From: Duganella sacchari
GTDB lineage: Bacteria; Pseudomonadota; Gammaproteobacteria; Burkholderiales; Burkholderiaceae_D
Length of the DNA stretch: 64,000 bases
Assembly (NCBI RefSeq): GCF_900143065.1
Contig: NZ_FRCX01000003.1
Span: 542,561-606,560, forward strand
Reading direction: 5' to 3'
Part shown: positions 1-11,900 of the stretch, in pieces
Layout: each line of letters starts with the position of its first letter
Position numbering within the stretch: position 1 is the stretch's first letter
Notes under the pieces: generated by a model
Seen by the model: the letters and a program-made list of their open reading frames with translations, nothing else
Databases searched by the model: none
What the model was told of the DNA's origin: nothing
Program-made: the position numbers and the translations under genes

Positions 1-2704
1 GCGCCGGATCGGCTTCGATGCCGGTGTAGTTGGCCAGCGGATTGCGGGCGCGGTAAGCCTTGGCGAAGGAGCCGTCGCGGCAGCCCAGTTCCACCACCTT
101 GCGGGCAGTGACCGGCACAAGGTTCAGCAGGTCCGCATTGATCTCGGCACTGGCGCTCGGCAGGTCGTAGTGGTAGCCGCCGGTGCGGATCACGGTGCCC
201 TGCCAGTCATGCTTGATGTAGTGGCGCTGCGGCTCGCGGCTGAAATCATCGCGCACCCAGTCCACGCCCAGCAGCAGATTGCTGGCGCCGGCCTGGTGCA
301 GCGCGATCATCGCCGGCAGCAGCGGGGCGCCGTGCTTGATCGGCATTGGCCACTGGCGCATCACCTCCACGTTGACCAGCATGCAGGCCGGGTGCAGGTA
401 AGGGATGCCGTCCACATCGCGGCTGTGGCCTGATTCGTTGACCCACTGGACGTTGCCGACGCCGTACATCTGCGGTTTCAGATGGCTGTGCAGCGATTCA
501 AGGAAGCCCGACTTGAGGATCTCCACATCCGAATCGAGGAACAGCACCTCGCCCGACAGGCCCAGATGATTGATGGCCCACGACATGCCGGGACCATGGT
601 GGATGTTGTAGCCGAACGGGATGAACTCGACGTTGTCGTAGCCATCGGTGATGGCGCGGATCTGCTCCGCCACATCCGGATTCGAGCCGTCGATCACGTA
701 GACGCGGTTGGTGTAGTGCTGGCGCAGGGTGCGCAGCAGCGCCTCGATCAGGTCCGGTGCGTTGTAGGACACCGTGACAATCGGGATCTGGTCGATACGC
801 ACCGGCGCAGGCGAAGCTTCTTCCGACGGATGCACGGCATGCGCTGGTGCGGCCAGGCGCGGTGCGGCCGGCTTGGCGACCTTGAGCAGCGCCGCTTCCA
901 TATTGCGCACGAAGCGCGGGCTGTCGAACAGCGCACAGCTCAGGCGGTTGGCCTGCAGCTGACGCTTCATCGCGGCGATACGCTGCGGGTTGTTGGCCAG
1001 TTCCACGGCCTTCTCTTCGTAGTCGGCGAAGTTATGGGTAATCAGCTGCGACAGGTCGACCGCGCGCAGCAGGCTGCCCGCCATGCGCGACGAGAAGGTC
1101 TGGCCGGCGCAGGTCAGCAGCGGCAGGCCGGCCCACAGCGCATCGCTGGCGGTGGTGCCGGCGTTGAACGGGAAAGTGTCCAGGAACAGGTCGGCCAACT
1201 GGTAGCGCGCCAGGTATTCGGCCGGCACGGCCCGCGTGTTGAATATCAGGCGGTTGCGGTCGATGCCGGCCGCTTCGGCGTTGCGGTACAGGTTCTCGCG
1301 CACTTCCGGATAATCGGCCACCAGCCACAGGACCGAATTCGGCACGCGGCGCAGAATGTTCATCCACACCTCGAACAGGTCGGGCGTGAACTTGAAGTTG
1401 TTGTTGAACGAGCAGAAGACAAACGCGTCTTCCGGCAGGTTGACCGAGGAGCGCGTCGGCTTTGGTGCGATGGCGCGCTGGCGGTCGTTGATCTGGAAGC
1501 AGTCCGGCAGATACAGCGGCTTCTCGGTGAAGTGCGCGGTCATCTCCGGCGTAATCAGGAACTCGTCGGCGATCACGTAATCGATGCCGGGCAGGCCGGT
1601 GCTGCCGGGGAAGCCGAGATAGGTCAGCTGCACAGGGGCCGGGCGGTAGGCCAGGATCTGCGGGCGTGCGCCCAGCGTCAGGCCGTGCAGGTCGACCAGG
1701 ATATCGATTTCGTGGGCGCGGATGGTGCGCGCGGCCTGCTCGTCACTGAGCTTATCGATGCGGATGTAATGGTCCATGGCCTTGACCACGCGGGCGCGGA
1801 TCGGCGAACCGTCTTCGCGGCTCCAGCTGAAGGCGTAGACCTCGAACTTGTTACGGTCATGCAGCTCATACAGCTCGGCGGTCAGGATGGACACTGCGTG
1901 CGAGCAGAAGTCCGACGACAGGTAGCCGATGCGCAGGCGGTTGTGGCCATAGCCATGGGCGCCCGTCAGCGGCGCGACGGCGGCGTTGATCTTCTCGTTG
2001 ACGAAGCGCTTGGCGGCGGCCAGCTGCATGGCCGGATCGGCGGAGGCGCTGAGCATGGCCAGCGCCGAGGTGCCCTCCATCATGGTGGCCAGCGAGATGT
2101 GCTCAAGGCCCGAGTAGACCGGCCATTCGCACTGCTTCTGGCGCAGGTGCACCCAGTGGGTCATCACATTGGCCTGTTGCGGATCGACGCCGAGGCTCAC
2201 GGCCAGCATGGCTTCCGCTTCCGGATAGCGTTTTTGAATTTCCAGCAGACGGCCCAGATTGTTCAGGGTCTGGATGTACAGCGTGGTGTTGGTCTTGATG
2301 TCCGGTTCGATCGGATCGGACAGGATGGACTGCCACATCGCCAGCGCGTCGTTGGGGCGGCCGGTGCGTTCCAGCAGCGTACCGAGATTGAGGCGGGCCT
2401 CGACGAAATGCGGATTCAGCGCCATCGCCTTGCGCAGCACCACCTCGGCGCCCGCGTCATCGCCCGAGCTGGACAGCACCACCGCCAGATTGAAGCAGGC
2501 AGCGTACGCCAGTGGCGAAGGGGTGTAATCGATCCAGGTACGGTACAGGGCGATAGCGGCTTGCAACTGACCGCTTTCCTGGAGCACCGCCGCCGCACCG
2601 AACAGGTCGCCGATGGAGAGGACGCCTTTGACGGCCATACCCATGACAGTGCCCAGCGGGCTGTTATCGACGGGGACAGGTGCAGCAGGTACTTGTACGG
2701 TCAT
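1..2704 (-). CDS. TPR / SPINDLY (OGT-like) glycosyltransferase fused to a GT2-like and a methyltransferase domain, 3' end cut off
   Basis: The frame stays open from the ATG at 2704 to the left window edge (901 codons present), so the C-terminus is missing. Residues about 20-230 are TPR-like repeats (pattern NLGxLLE..G....A). About 250-570 match the SPINDLY/OGT (GT41) catalytic region: RIGYLSSDFCSHAV near 255, VDLHGLT near 336 followed by RPAPVQLTYLGFPG, and FPFNAGTTASDALWAGLP near 515, the classic nucleotide-sugar site. About 640-820 look like a second, GT2-type transferase with a LDSDVE acidic motif near 720. Near 870 VVELGCRDG is a SAM-binding motif I, so a methyltransferase domain begins. 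Known family role: transfer of a sugar to Ser/Thr of proteins. It follows the giant repeat gene on the same strand after 226 nt. Substrate is inference. A weak -10-like TATGAT (2742-2747, minus strand) may serve it. Confidence 0.88.
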   Translation of the reverse strand, partial: MTVQVPAAPVPVDNSPLGTVMGMAVKGVLSIGDLFGAAAVLQESGQLQAAIALYRTWIDYTPSPLAYAACFNLAVVLSSSGDDAGAEVVLRKAMALNPHFVEARLNLGTLLERTGRPNDALAMWQSILSDPIEPDIKTNTTLYIQTLNNLGRLLEIQKRYPEAEAMLAVSLGVDPQQANVMTHWVHLRQKQCEWPVYSGLEHISLATMMEGTSALAMLSASADPAMQLAAAKRFVNEKINAAVAPLTGAHGYGHNRLRIGYLSSDFCSHAVSILTAELYELHDRNKFEVYAFSWSREDGSPIRARVVKAMDHYIRIDKLSDEQAARTIRAHEIDILVDLHGLTLGARPQILAYRPAPVQLTYLGFPGSTGLPGIDYVIADEFLITPEMTAHFTEKPLYLPDCFQINDRQRAIAPKPTRSSVNLPEDAFVFCSFNNNFKFTPDLFEVWMNILRRVPNSVLWLVADYPEVRENLYRNAEAAGIDRNRLIFNTRAVPAEYLARYQLADLFLDTFPFNAGTTASDALWAGLPLLTCAGQTFSSRMAGSLLRAVDLSQLITHNFADYEEKAVELANNPQRIAAMKRQLQANRLSCALFDSPRFVRNMEAALLKVAKPAAPRLAAPAHAVHPSEEASPAPVRIDQIPIVTVSYNAPDLIEALLRTLRQHYTNRVYVIDGSNPDVAEQIRAITDGYDNVEFIPFGYNIHHGPGMSWAINHLGLSGEVLFLDSDVEILKSGFLESLHSHLKPQMYGVGNVQWVNESGHSRDVDGIPYLHPACMLVNVEVMRQWPMPIKHGAPLLPAMIALHQAGASNLLLGVDWVRDDFSREPQRHYIKHDWQGTVIRTGGYHYDLPSASAEINADLLNLVPVTARKVVELGCRDGSFAKAYRARNPLANYTGIEADPA

Positions 2705-2823
2705 AGCTGAGCTTCAAATAGAACCACAAAAGGTAAGCCCTATCATACCTTTTTGTAGCTAGGTAAGGGGCAACTTTTGGCTCTGGAGCAAGACTGTAAA
2801 ACGCCCGCTGCTCAACCATTCAG

Positions 2824-2919
2824 CACTCCGGGGTCAGTTCTTGCAATCCAACACGAGCTCAGCCGTAAGATGACTTACGGCTGAGCTCGTGTTGGATTGC
2901 AAGAACTGACCCCGGAGTG
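2824..2919. repeat. Perfect 46-bp inverted repeat with 4-nt loop (palindrome family, copy A)
   Basis: Left arm 2824-2869 and right arm 2874-2919 are exact reverse complements around the loop ATGA. Outer ends read CACTCCGGGGTCAG; the inner part contains ACGAGCTCAGCCGTA. It lies 11 bp beyond the stop of the giant repeat gene and before the glycosyltransferase gene. There is no T-run, so it is not a standard intrinsic terminator, though it would form a very stable hairpin in RNA. Related copies lie at 19725-19782 and 44476-44565. A REP/MITE-like element is the likely class. Confidence 0.9.
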
Positions 2920-2930
2920 GCCGCGGGTTT

Positions 2931-5900
2931 TTAGCGGTTGGGGACGGTGAACCAGCTGGTGGCGTGTTCGGTCGCCGGGGTTTTTCCGGTGACGGCGGCA
3001 GTGAAGCCTTGCAGGCCTTGGGCGGCGCGGTATTGCTTGAGGGCGTCGCTCAGGGCCTGGCTGCCGTCGGCCAGGGCGGCTGCCGAGGCTGCCGGTTTGG
3101 CGGTCTCCAGCTGTGGCGCGGAGGACGCCGGCGCGGCCGCAGTGCTGGCGTAGCCGGCGATGGCGTTGCTCAGGCCGCTCACTTGCTGTTGCAGGGAGGC
3201 AGATGGTGTTGCTGTCTGGTTCTGCGCCAGGAACCAGACGTCCGCGCTCTGGTGCACGCTGCCGTCGTTGCTGGTGTAGCTCGAGGTCAGGCCGACGAGG
3301 TTGCCGTTCTGCTGGGTCAGGGTGTGGTTGGCCTTGACGCTGATCGATGCAATCTTGAGCTGGGCCAGGGTCTTCAGTTCATCGGCCTGGCTGATGCCGT
3401 CGGAGTTGCCGTCGATCCAGACGCGCAGTTCGCCGTAGGCGCTGTCGGCGCTGGTGATCTGGCCGTCGCCGTTGCTGTCCAGCGCTTGCAGGGCGCTGTA
3501 GCCGTCCCTGGCCTTGCTGCCGCCGGCCAGCGTGGTGCCGCTGCCGAACAGTTCGCTGCCGTCGTTGATGATGCCGTCGCCATTGCGGTCCAAGGCCAGC
3601 AGGCCGTCGTGGGCGTCGACCCAGCCGGTGCTGACTTTCTGGCCGGCGCCGCGGATGTCGAACTGGACGCCGGCGGCAATGCTCTGCGTTTGTACGCCGT
3701 TGCCGTCAAGGTCGAGGATCAGCGGCGTTGCGTAATTCACCGAGGAGGCGTTCAGCGACATGGTCTGGGTGACGGACATCGCTGCCACCTGGCTGCCGGT
3801 GAAGGCGTTGGCCTGGGACAGGCTCAGCGCGGCCAGTCCGGCGGTCGCCAGCGATGGCATCTGGCCGGCGGTGAAGGCTTGCAGCTGGGTGTTGCTGAAG
3901 ACGATGAGCTGGCTGGTTTTCAGGCCGGCGACCTGGGCGTTGGTCAGGCCGGCGATCTGGTCGGTGGACAGGTAGCCGATCTGGCTGGCGGTCAGCGCGC
4001 CCAGCTGGACCGTGGTCCAGGCCGCCAGCTGGGTGGTGGTGAAGCCGGAGATCTGGTCCACGCTCAATGCGGCGATCTGGGCGTTTTTGAGCGCGGCCAT
4101 CTGGGTGGTGGTCAGCGCACCTGCCTGGGTGCCGGTCAGGGCGTTGAGCTGGGTGCTGCTCAAGGCCTGGATCTGCGCGGTGGTCATGGCGCGCAGCTGG
4201 TCGGAGCCGAGTGCGCCCACCTGGTCGACGGTCAGCGCCGGGATCTGGCTCAGCTTGATCGCGGCAACCTGGTCGGTGGTCAGCGACTGGACTTGCGGAT
4301 CGGACAGCGCGGCCAGCTGCGCGGTGGTCAGGTAGCCGATCTGGGCGGTGCGCAGCGCGGTAATCTGCGTGGTGCTCAGGGCGTACATCTGGTCGGCGGT
4401 CATGGCGCCCAGCTGGACACTGGTGAGCGCCTGGATCTGGCTGGTGTTGAGGCCGACCAGTTTGCTCGTGTCCAGGCTGGACAGTTGCGAGGTGCCGATG
4501 GCGGCCACGTCCTGCGTGGTCAGCGCGCCCAGTTGGTCGGTGGACAGGCCGGTGAAGGCGTCGACGCTCAGCGCGGCTGCTTGTTGCGTGCTCAGCGCTT
4601 GCAGCTGGTCGGTGCTGAAGGCGGCGATCTGGCTGGCGTCCACGGCGTTGACCTGGGCGGTTTTCAGGCCGCGTACCTGGCTGGTGGTCAGCGCGGACGT
4701 TTGCGCGGTGCTGAGGCCGGCGAACTGGCCGGCGCTCAATGCTGCCACGTCCTGGGTGTCGAGCGCGGCCACTTGCGCCGTGCTCAGCGCAGCCAGCTGG
4801 TCGGCTGTCAGCGTTGGCATCTGGGCGGTGGACAGGCCGGTCATCTGGTCGCTGCGCAGTGCGGCGATCTGGGCCGTGCTGAGGCTGCTGATCTGCGCGG
4901 TGGTCATGGTGGCGATCTGCACCGTGCGCAGCGACTGGATCTGGTCGCTGCCGAGCGCGGCCAGGCTGTCGACGGTAAAGCCGTACGCCAGCTGGGCGGT
5001 GGTCAGCGCCGTGATGTGGTCGGTGTCGAGCGCTGCGGCCTGGGCCGTGGTGAGGCCATTGCTGAGCTGGCTCGTGCCAAGTGCTGCCAGTTGCGCAGTG
5101 CTCAGGGCGTTGAGCTGGAGCGCAGCCATGGCGCCCAGTTGCTGGGCGTTCAGGGCGGCGATCTGGCGCGTGGTCAGGACGCCGACGTCCGCCGTTTCCA
5201 GCGCGGCCACCTGGTCGCTGCCCAGGGCGGCGATTTGCTGGGTGGTCAGTGTGGTGGTCTGGGCGGTGGTCAGGGCGACGATCTGTTCGGTGGTCAGCAG
5301 GCTGATCTGGGCCGTGCTCAGCGTCGCGGTTTGCGCGGTGCGCAGTGCGGCCAGCTGGTCGGTGGTCAGCGCGGCAATCGCGGCCGCGCCCACGCCCCAG
5401 GTCAGCTGGCTGGTGCTCAGCGCGCTGATGTGGTTGGTGTCCAGTGCGGCCAGCTGCGCTGTGCTGAGACCGGCACTGATCTGGGCCGTGGTCAGCGCGG
5501 CCAGCTCGGTGCTGGTCAGGCTGTTGAGCTGGTCGGTGCTCAGCGTGTTCAGCTGGTCGCTGGTCAGGGCCTGCATCTGGCGCGTGCTGAACGAGGACAG
5601 GTCGGCGGTTTCCAGGGCGGCGATCTGGTCGGTGGTCAGGGCGGCCACCTGCCTGGTGGCCAGCGCGGCGGCTTGCGCGGTGGTCAGCGCGACGATTTGC
5701 GCGGTGGTCAGGCCGCTGCTGACCTGGTCGGTGCTCAAGGTGCTGATCTGCGCGGTCGACAGCGAGGCCAGCTGGTCGGTCAGCAGCGCTTGCAGCTGAT
5801 CGGTGTTCAGCAGGCCCAGCTGTGCCGTGCCCAGTGCGGCCAGGTCGACGGTTTCCAGTGCGGCCACCTGGGCGCTGGTCAGGGCGCCCAGCTGCATGCT

Positions 5901-8900
5901 GTTGAGCGCGCGCACTTGCTGCGTGGTCAGCGCGACGATCTGGTCGGTGGTCAGCGCGCCAAACTGGCCCGATTGCAGGTTGCGGATGGCGGCGGTGCTG
6001 ATGACGGCGAACTGGTCGGTGCTCAAGGTGCTGAGCTGTCCGGTACTCAGTGCACCGGCCTGGGTCGAGGTCAGGGCGCCGATCTGGGCCGTGGTCAGCT
6101 GGCTGAACTGGCTGGTGGTCAGCGATTCCAGCATGGCCGTGGTCAGCGCGGTGAAGGCGCTGGTGGACAGGGCGTTGAGCTGGTCGCTGGTCAGCGCGGC
6201 AAATTGCGTGGTGCTCAGTGCGGCCAGCTGGTTGCTGCGCAGCGCAACAAAGTCGGCCGTGCTCAGCGCACCGATCTGGCTGGTGCTGAAGGCGGCAATC
6301 TGGGCCGAGTTGAGCGCGGTGGCTTGCGTGCTGTTCAGCGCGGCAACCTGGTCGGTGTTGAGGGCCTTGATCTGATCGCTGCTGATGCCGGTCATTTGCG
6401 CGGTGGTCAGCACGCTGACCAGGTCGGTGGTCAGCGCGGCGATGTTGGCGGTGGTGATGGCGGCAATCTGCGTGCTCTTGAGCGCGATGAAGTCGGCGCT
6501 TTCCAGCGCGTCAAGCTGGTCGCTGCTGAGTGCGGCGACCTGGGCGGTGCCCAGCGAGGCGGCCTGCATGCTGCTCAGTGCCACCATCTGGTCGGTGGTG
6601 ATGGCGCCGAACTGGGCGGCGTTGAGCGCGGCGATCTGGCTGCTGGACAGGGTGGCGAAGTTGTCGGTGCTGAGGGCGGCGATCTGGCTGCTGCTCAGTG
6701 CGTTCAACTGGCGCGTGCCCAGGTTGTCCACCTGCAGTGTGGTCAGCGCGGCGACCTGGTCGGTAGTCAGCGCGCGTGCCTGCGACGAGGTCAGTGCGTC
6801 GATCTGGTCGGTGGTCAGGTGCTGCAACTGGTCGATGGTCAGCGAGATCAGCTGGTTGGTGCTGAGGCCGGCAACTTGCGCGGTTTTCAGCGCCGACACG
6901 GCGTCCGTGCCCAGGGCCTGGAACTGGTCGGTGCTCAGCGCGCCAAGCTGGGCACCGCTGAGGCCGGCGGCCTGCTGGGTGCTGAAGCCGGCAATGTGGG
7001 CCAGGTCCAGCTGGCTCATCTGCAAGGTGCTCAGCGCGGCGATCTGGTTGCTGCTCAGGACGGCCAGGTCTTCCAGCTCCAGCGCGGCCAGCTGGGACGA
7101 GTTCAGCGAGGCGATCTGCGCGGTCGCCAGCATGCCGGCCTGGTCGGTGGTCAGCAGGATGATCTGGTCGCTGCTCAGTGCGCGGAATTGCGTGGTGGTC
7201 AGCGCGTTGAGCTGGGCGGTGCCGAGGTTTTGCCACTGGACGCCGTACAGGCTGTTGAGCTGGTCGCTGCTCAGCGCCTGCAACTGCGCGGCCTTGAGGA
7301 CGGCCAGGTCTTCAGTTTCGACGGCCTGGATCTGGCTTGTGGTCAGTGCGGCCACCTGCGCCGTGCCCAGCGCCTGCACCTGCTGGGTGGTCAGGGCAAT
7401 GATGCGGTCGTTGGTCAGCGCTTGCAGCTGGGTGCTGCTGAGGGCCTGGATCTGGCTGGTCTTGAGCGCGGCCAGGTCTTCCAGCTCGATCGCGCCGAGC
7501 TGGGCGGTGGTCAGCAGCGCCACTTGCGCCGTGCTCAGGAAGCCGAATTGCTGGGTGGTCAGGCCGACGATCTGGTCACTGCTGAGTGCCTGCAGCTGCG
7601 CGCTGCTGAGCGCGGTCAGCTGGACCAGGCCCAGGCTTTGCAGCTGGCCCGGTTGCAGCGTGTTCAGCTGGTCGCTCGACAGCGCCTGGATCTGCGCGGA
7701 TTTCAGCGCGAACAGGTCGTCGGTGCTCAGGGCTTGTACTTGCGCCGAGGTCAGCGCGCGCAACTGGCCGCTGCTCAGCGCCTGGGCCTGGGAGGTGGTC
7801 AGGGCGCCGACCTGGTCGGAGGTCAGCAGCTGCACCTGGTCGCTGCTCAGCGCCAGGATCTGCGCGGTTTTCATGGCGGCCAGGTCGACCAGTTCCACGG
7901 CACGCAGCTGGTCGCTGCTCAGCGAGGCGACACCGGCGGTGCTCAGTGCGCCGATCTGGCGCGTGGTCAGGGCCACGATCTGGGCGGTGTTGAAGCCCGC
8001 GATCTGGGCCGTGGTGAGGCCGGCGATCTGGTTGGTGGTCAGGCCCTGGATCTGGTCAGTGCTGAGGTTGTTCAAGCCGCCCAGCGCTGCCAGCTGGGCG
8101 GCGCTCAAGGCGGCGAAGTCGTCGGTGCTCAGCGCGCCGATCTGGTCGGAGTTCAGCGCCGTCAGCTGGGTGGTCGACATGGCGGCCACCTGGTTGCTCT
8201 TGAGCGCGACAATCTGGTCGGTGCTCAACAGCGCCACTTGCGCGGTGCGCAGGGCGCCGATCTGGGCCGATTTGAGCGCGCCGATGTCATCCGTGTTCAG
8301 CGCGGCCAGCTGGTTGTTGCCCAGCGCGGCGATCTGGGCCGTGATGAGGGCGCCGATCTGCTGGGTGCTGAGGGCGGCAATCTGCGAGGTCAGCAGCGAT
8401 TGCAGCTGCGCCGTGCTCAGCGCGGCCAGCTGGGCCAGCGTGACGGCTTGCAGCTGGTCGGTGCTGATGGCGTCCAGCTGGTCGCTGGACAGGGCCAGCA
8501 CTTGCTGGGTCTTGAGCGCGGCCAGGTCTTGCGATTCCAGCGCCACGATCTGGTCGGTGTTCAGCGCGGACAGTTGCGCGGTGCTCAGGTTGGCCACTTG
8601 CAGCGTGCTGAGGCCGGCGATCTGACTGCTGTTCAGCAGCACCAGTTGCGCCGTTTTCAGCGCGTTGATCTGGGCCGTTTTCATGGCGGCCAGGTCCTGG
8701 GTTTCCAGCGCGGCCAGCTGGCTGGCGCTCAGCGACTGGATCTGGGTGCTGTTCAGGCTGGACGCTTGCAGCGTGCTCAGCGCCACGATCTGGTCGGTGC
8801 TCAGCGACTGGAACTGGGCGGTGGTCAGTGCGGCGATCTGGGCGGTGTTGAGGACGCGGAACTGGTCGCTCAGCAGTGCGCTGAGCTGGTCCGTGCTCAG

Positions 8901-11900
8901 CACCGCCATTTGCGCGGTGCGCAGCGCGGCAATCGCGGCGGTGGACAGGCCTTGCAGCTGGCTGGCGTCAAGCGCATTGAGCTGGGCCGAGGTTAGGCCG
9001 GTGATTTGCTGGGTGGTCAGCGCGCCGGTCTGGCGACTGCTCAGGCCGGCCACCTGGGCGGTGCCCAGGGCGGCGATCTGCTGGGTGCGCAGCGATGCGA
9101 GGTCTTGCGTTTCCATCGCATTCAGCTGGTCGCTGCCCAGCGCGGCCACTTGCTGGCTGCTCAGGTTGCTGACTTGCTGGGTGGTCAGTGCAATGATCTG
9201 GTCGCTATTGAGCGTGGCCACCTGGGCCGTGCGCAGCGCGGTGATCTGCTGGGTCTTGAGGCGCGACAGGCCATCCGTGCCCAAGGCCACCAGCTGGTCG
9301 CTGCTCAGCAGGCTGATGTGCGTGCTGGTCAGGCCGGCAACCTGGCCGGTAGTCAGTTCGGCGACTTGCGTGGTGTTCAGTGCTTGCAGCTGGCTGCTGC
9401 TCAGGGCGCCGATCTGGGCCGTGGTCAGCGCTTGCACCTGGGCGCTGGTGAGGGCATTCAGATTGTCGCTGCCGAGGCCGGCGATCTGCTGGGTTTTCAG
9501 CGCAGCCAGGTCGCGCGTTTCCAGCGCGATGACCTGGTCGGTGGACAGCACGGACAGCTGGCGCGTGCTCAGGTTGCTGACCTGCAGCGTCGACAGCGCC
9601 ACGATCTGGTCGCTATTGAGCGCGGCGATCTGGCTGGTGCTGAAGGCGGCTACCTGCTGGGTTTTCAGGGCGGCCAGGTCCTGGGTTTCGATGGCTTGCA
9701 CCTGGTTGCTGTCAAGGGCGGCAACTTGCGCGGTGTTGAGGCTGCTGATTTGTGCGGTGCTCAGCGCGGCCACCTGTGCCGTGCCCAGCGCCTGGACCTG
9801 GTTAGAGGTCAGCGCGGCGGCTTGCTGGGTTTTCAGCGCGGCCAGCAGCGACAGGCTCAGCGCGGCAATTGCGCCGGTGCCCAGGCTGGCGATCTGGTTG
9901 CTGGTTAGCGCGCCCAGGTCCTGGCTTTCCATGGCGTTGAGCTGGTCGGTCGACAGCGCACCCAGCTGACGCGTGCTGAGCTGGCTGGCTTGCTGCGTGG
10001 TCAGCGCAACGATCTGGTCGCTGGTGACGGCGGCGATCTGTTTGCTGCTCAGTGCGTTGAGCTGGCTGGACTTGAGGGCGGCCCAGTCGGCGGTGGTCAA
10101 GACGGCCACCTGCTCGGTCAGCAGGTAGCTGATCTGGGCGCTGGTCAGGGCGCCGATCTGCAAGGTGCTCAGCACGGCCAGCTGGCTGCTGCTCAGGACC
10201 TGCACCTGGTCCGAGGTCAGCTGGATCAGCTGCTCGGTCTTCAGCGCGGCCACCTGGCCCGGCGTCAGCGTGGCGATGGCCTTGGTGCCCAGGCCCAGCA
10301 GCTGGCTGGTCTTCAGCGCGGCGAAGTCCTGGGTTTCCATGGCGTTCATCTGGTCGCTGGTCAGCGCCACCAGTTGCACCGGCGTCAGTGCGCCGGCCTG
10401 GGCGGTGGTGAGGGCGACGATGAGGTCGGTATTCAGTGCGGCCACCTGGCCGGCGGTCAGCGCGGCAATCTGGTTGGTCTTGAGTGCGGCAAAGTCGCGC
10501 GTTTCCAGCGCGTTCAGCTGGTTGGTCGACAGCGCGGCCAGGCTGCGCGTGTTGAGGCTGGCGACTTGCTGGGTGCTCAGCGCAACGATCTGGTCGGTGG
10601 TCAGCGCCGCCAGCTGGTCGCTGGTGAGCGCGTTCAGCGCGGCCGTGCCCAGCACGGACAACTGGTCGGTGGTGATGGCGGCAATCGCGTCGCTGATGAG
10701 GGCGACGACCTGGCGGGTTTGCAGCGCGTTGAGATCGGCTGTCTGCATGACGGCCACTTGCGCGGTGCTCAACGCGGCCACCTGCTTGCTGGTCAGCGCA
10801 GTATATTGCTGGGTGCTGAGACCGATGATCTGGTCGCTGTCGAGCGCGGCGATCTGGCCATTGGTCAGTGCGGCGATCTGGTTGGTCTTGAGCGCGGCCA
10901 GGTCACGGGTTTCCATGACGGCGACCTGCTCGGTGCCCATGGCGGCGACTTGCTGCGTCGTCAGCGCGCCGGCCTGGGCCGTGGTGAGGCTGACGATCTG
11001 ATCGCTGCTGAGCACGCTCAACTGGCGGCTGCTCAGTGCTGCCACCTGGGCCGTGCTCAAGGCCGCGAACTGGTCGGTGGTCAGCAGGCTGACGTTGCTG
11101 GTGCTCAGGCCGGCCAGCTGCTGGGTGCGGATCGCAGCGAGGTCGGCGGTCGACAGCGCGGCCAGCTGGTCGCTCGAGAAGGCTGACAGTTGCAGCGAGG
11201 TCAGGGCGTTGGCCTGCGCGGTTTTCAGCGCGGCGATCTGGGCGGTGCTCAGGGCGGCAATCAGGCTGGTGCTCAGGGCGGCGAATTGCTGCGTCTTGAG
11301 GCTGCCAAATACGGTGTCGCCCAGCGCTGCCACCTGCGACGACGACAGCGCGGCAATCTGCTGGGTGGTGAAGCCGCCGACCTGCACGGATGTCAGCACG
11401 GCGATATTGTCGGTGCTGAGCGCGGCCAGCTGCTTGCTTTGCAGCGCGCTCAGTTGCGCCGAATTCAGCGCGGCCACTTGCGCGCTCGACAGGATAGACA
11501 TGGCGGCGGTGGAGATGGCAGCGACCTGCTGGGTGCGCAGCGCGGCCACGTCTTGCGTGTCCAGCGCGGCCAGCTGGGTGGTCGACAGCGTGCCGATCTG
11601 CGCGGTGCCCAGCGCGGCGGCCTGGGCGGTGCTCAGGCTGACGATCTGATCGGTGCCCAGTGCGTTGAGCTGGTTGGAGGTCAGCACCGCCACCTGCTGG
11701 GTGCGCAGCGCGGCGATGTCGCGGGTTTCAATCGCGGCCAGCTGATTGCTGTTCAGTGCTTGCAGCTGCGCGCTTTGCAGCGCGGTGAACTGGCCGGTGG
11801 TCAGCGCGACGATCTGGTCGGTGGTCAGTGCACGGATCTGGCCCAGCGACATGGCGGCCACCTGGGCCGTGGTCAGTGCGGCGATCTGGTCCGTGCCCAG

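Noticed and set aside
482..2710. 742-codon plus-strand frame opposite the glycosyltransferase
   Set aside because: Composition is Arg/Gln/Asp-rich shadow sequence; the minus strand in the same place carries clear TPR and OGT motifs.
2964..8996. About 2,000-codon plus-strand frame across the giant repeat gene, and similar ones at 6385-8625 and 9990-12524
   Set aside because: They exist only because the 24-nt GC-rich period has no stop codons in other frames. The minus-strand frame has the ribosome-binding site and the C-terminal domain.
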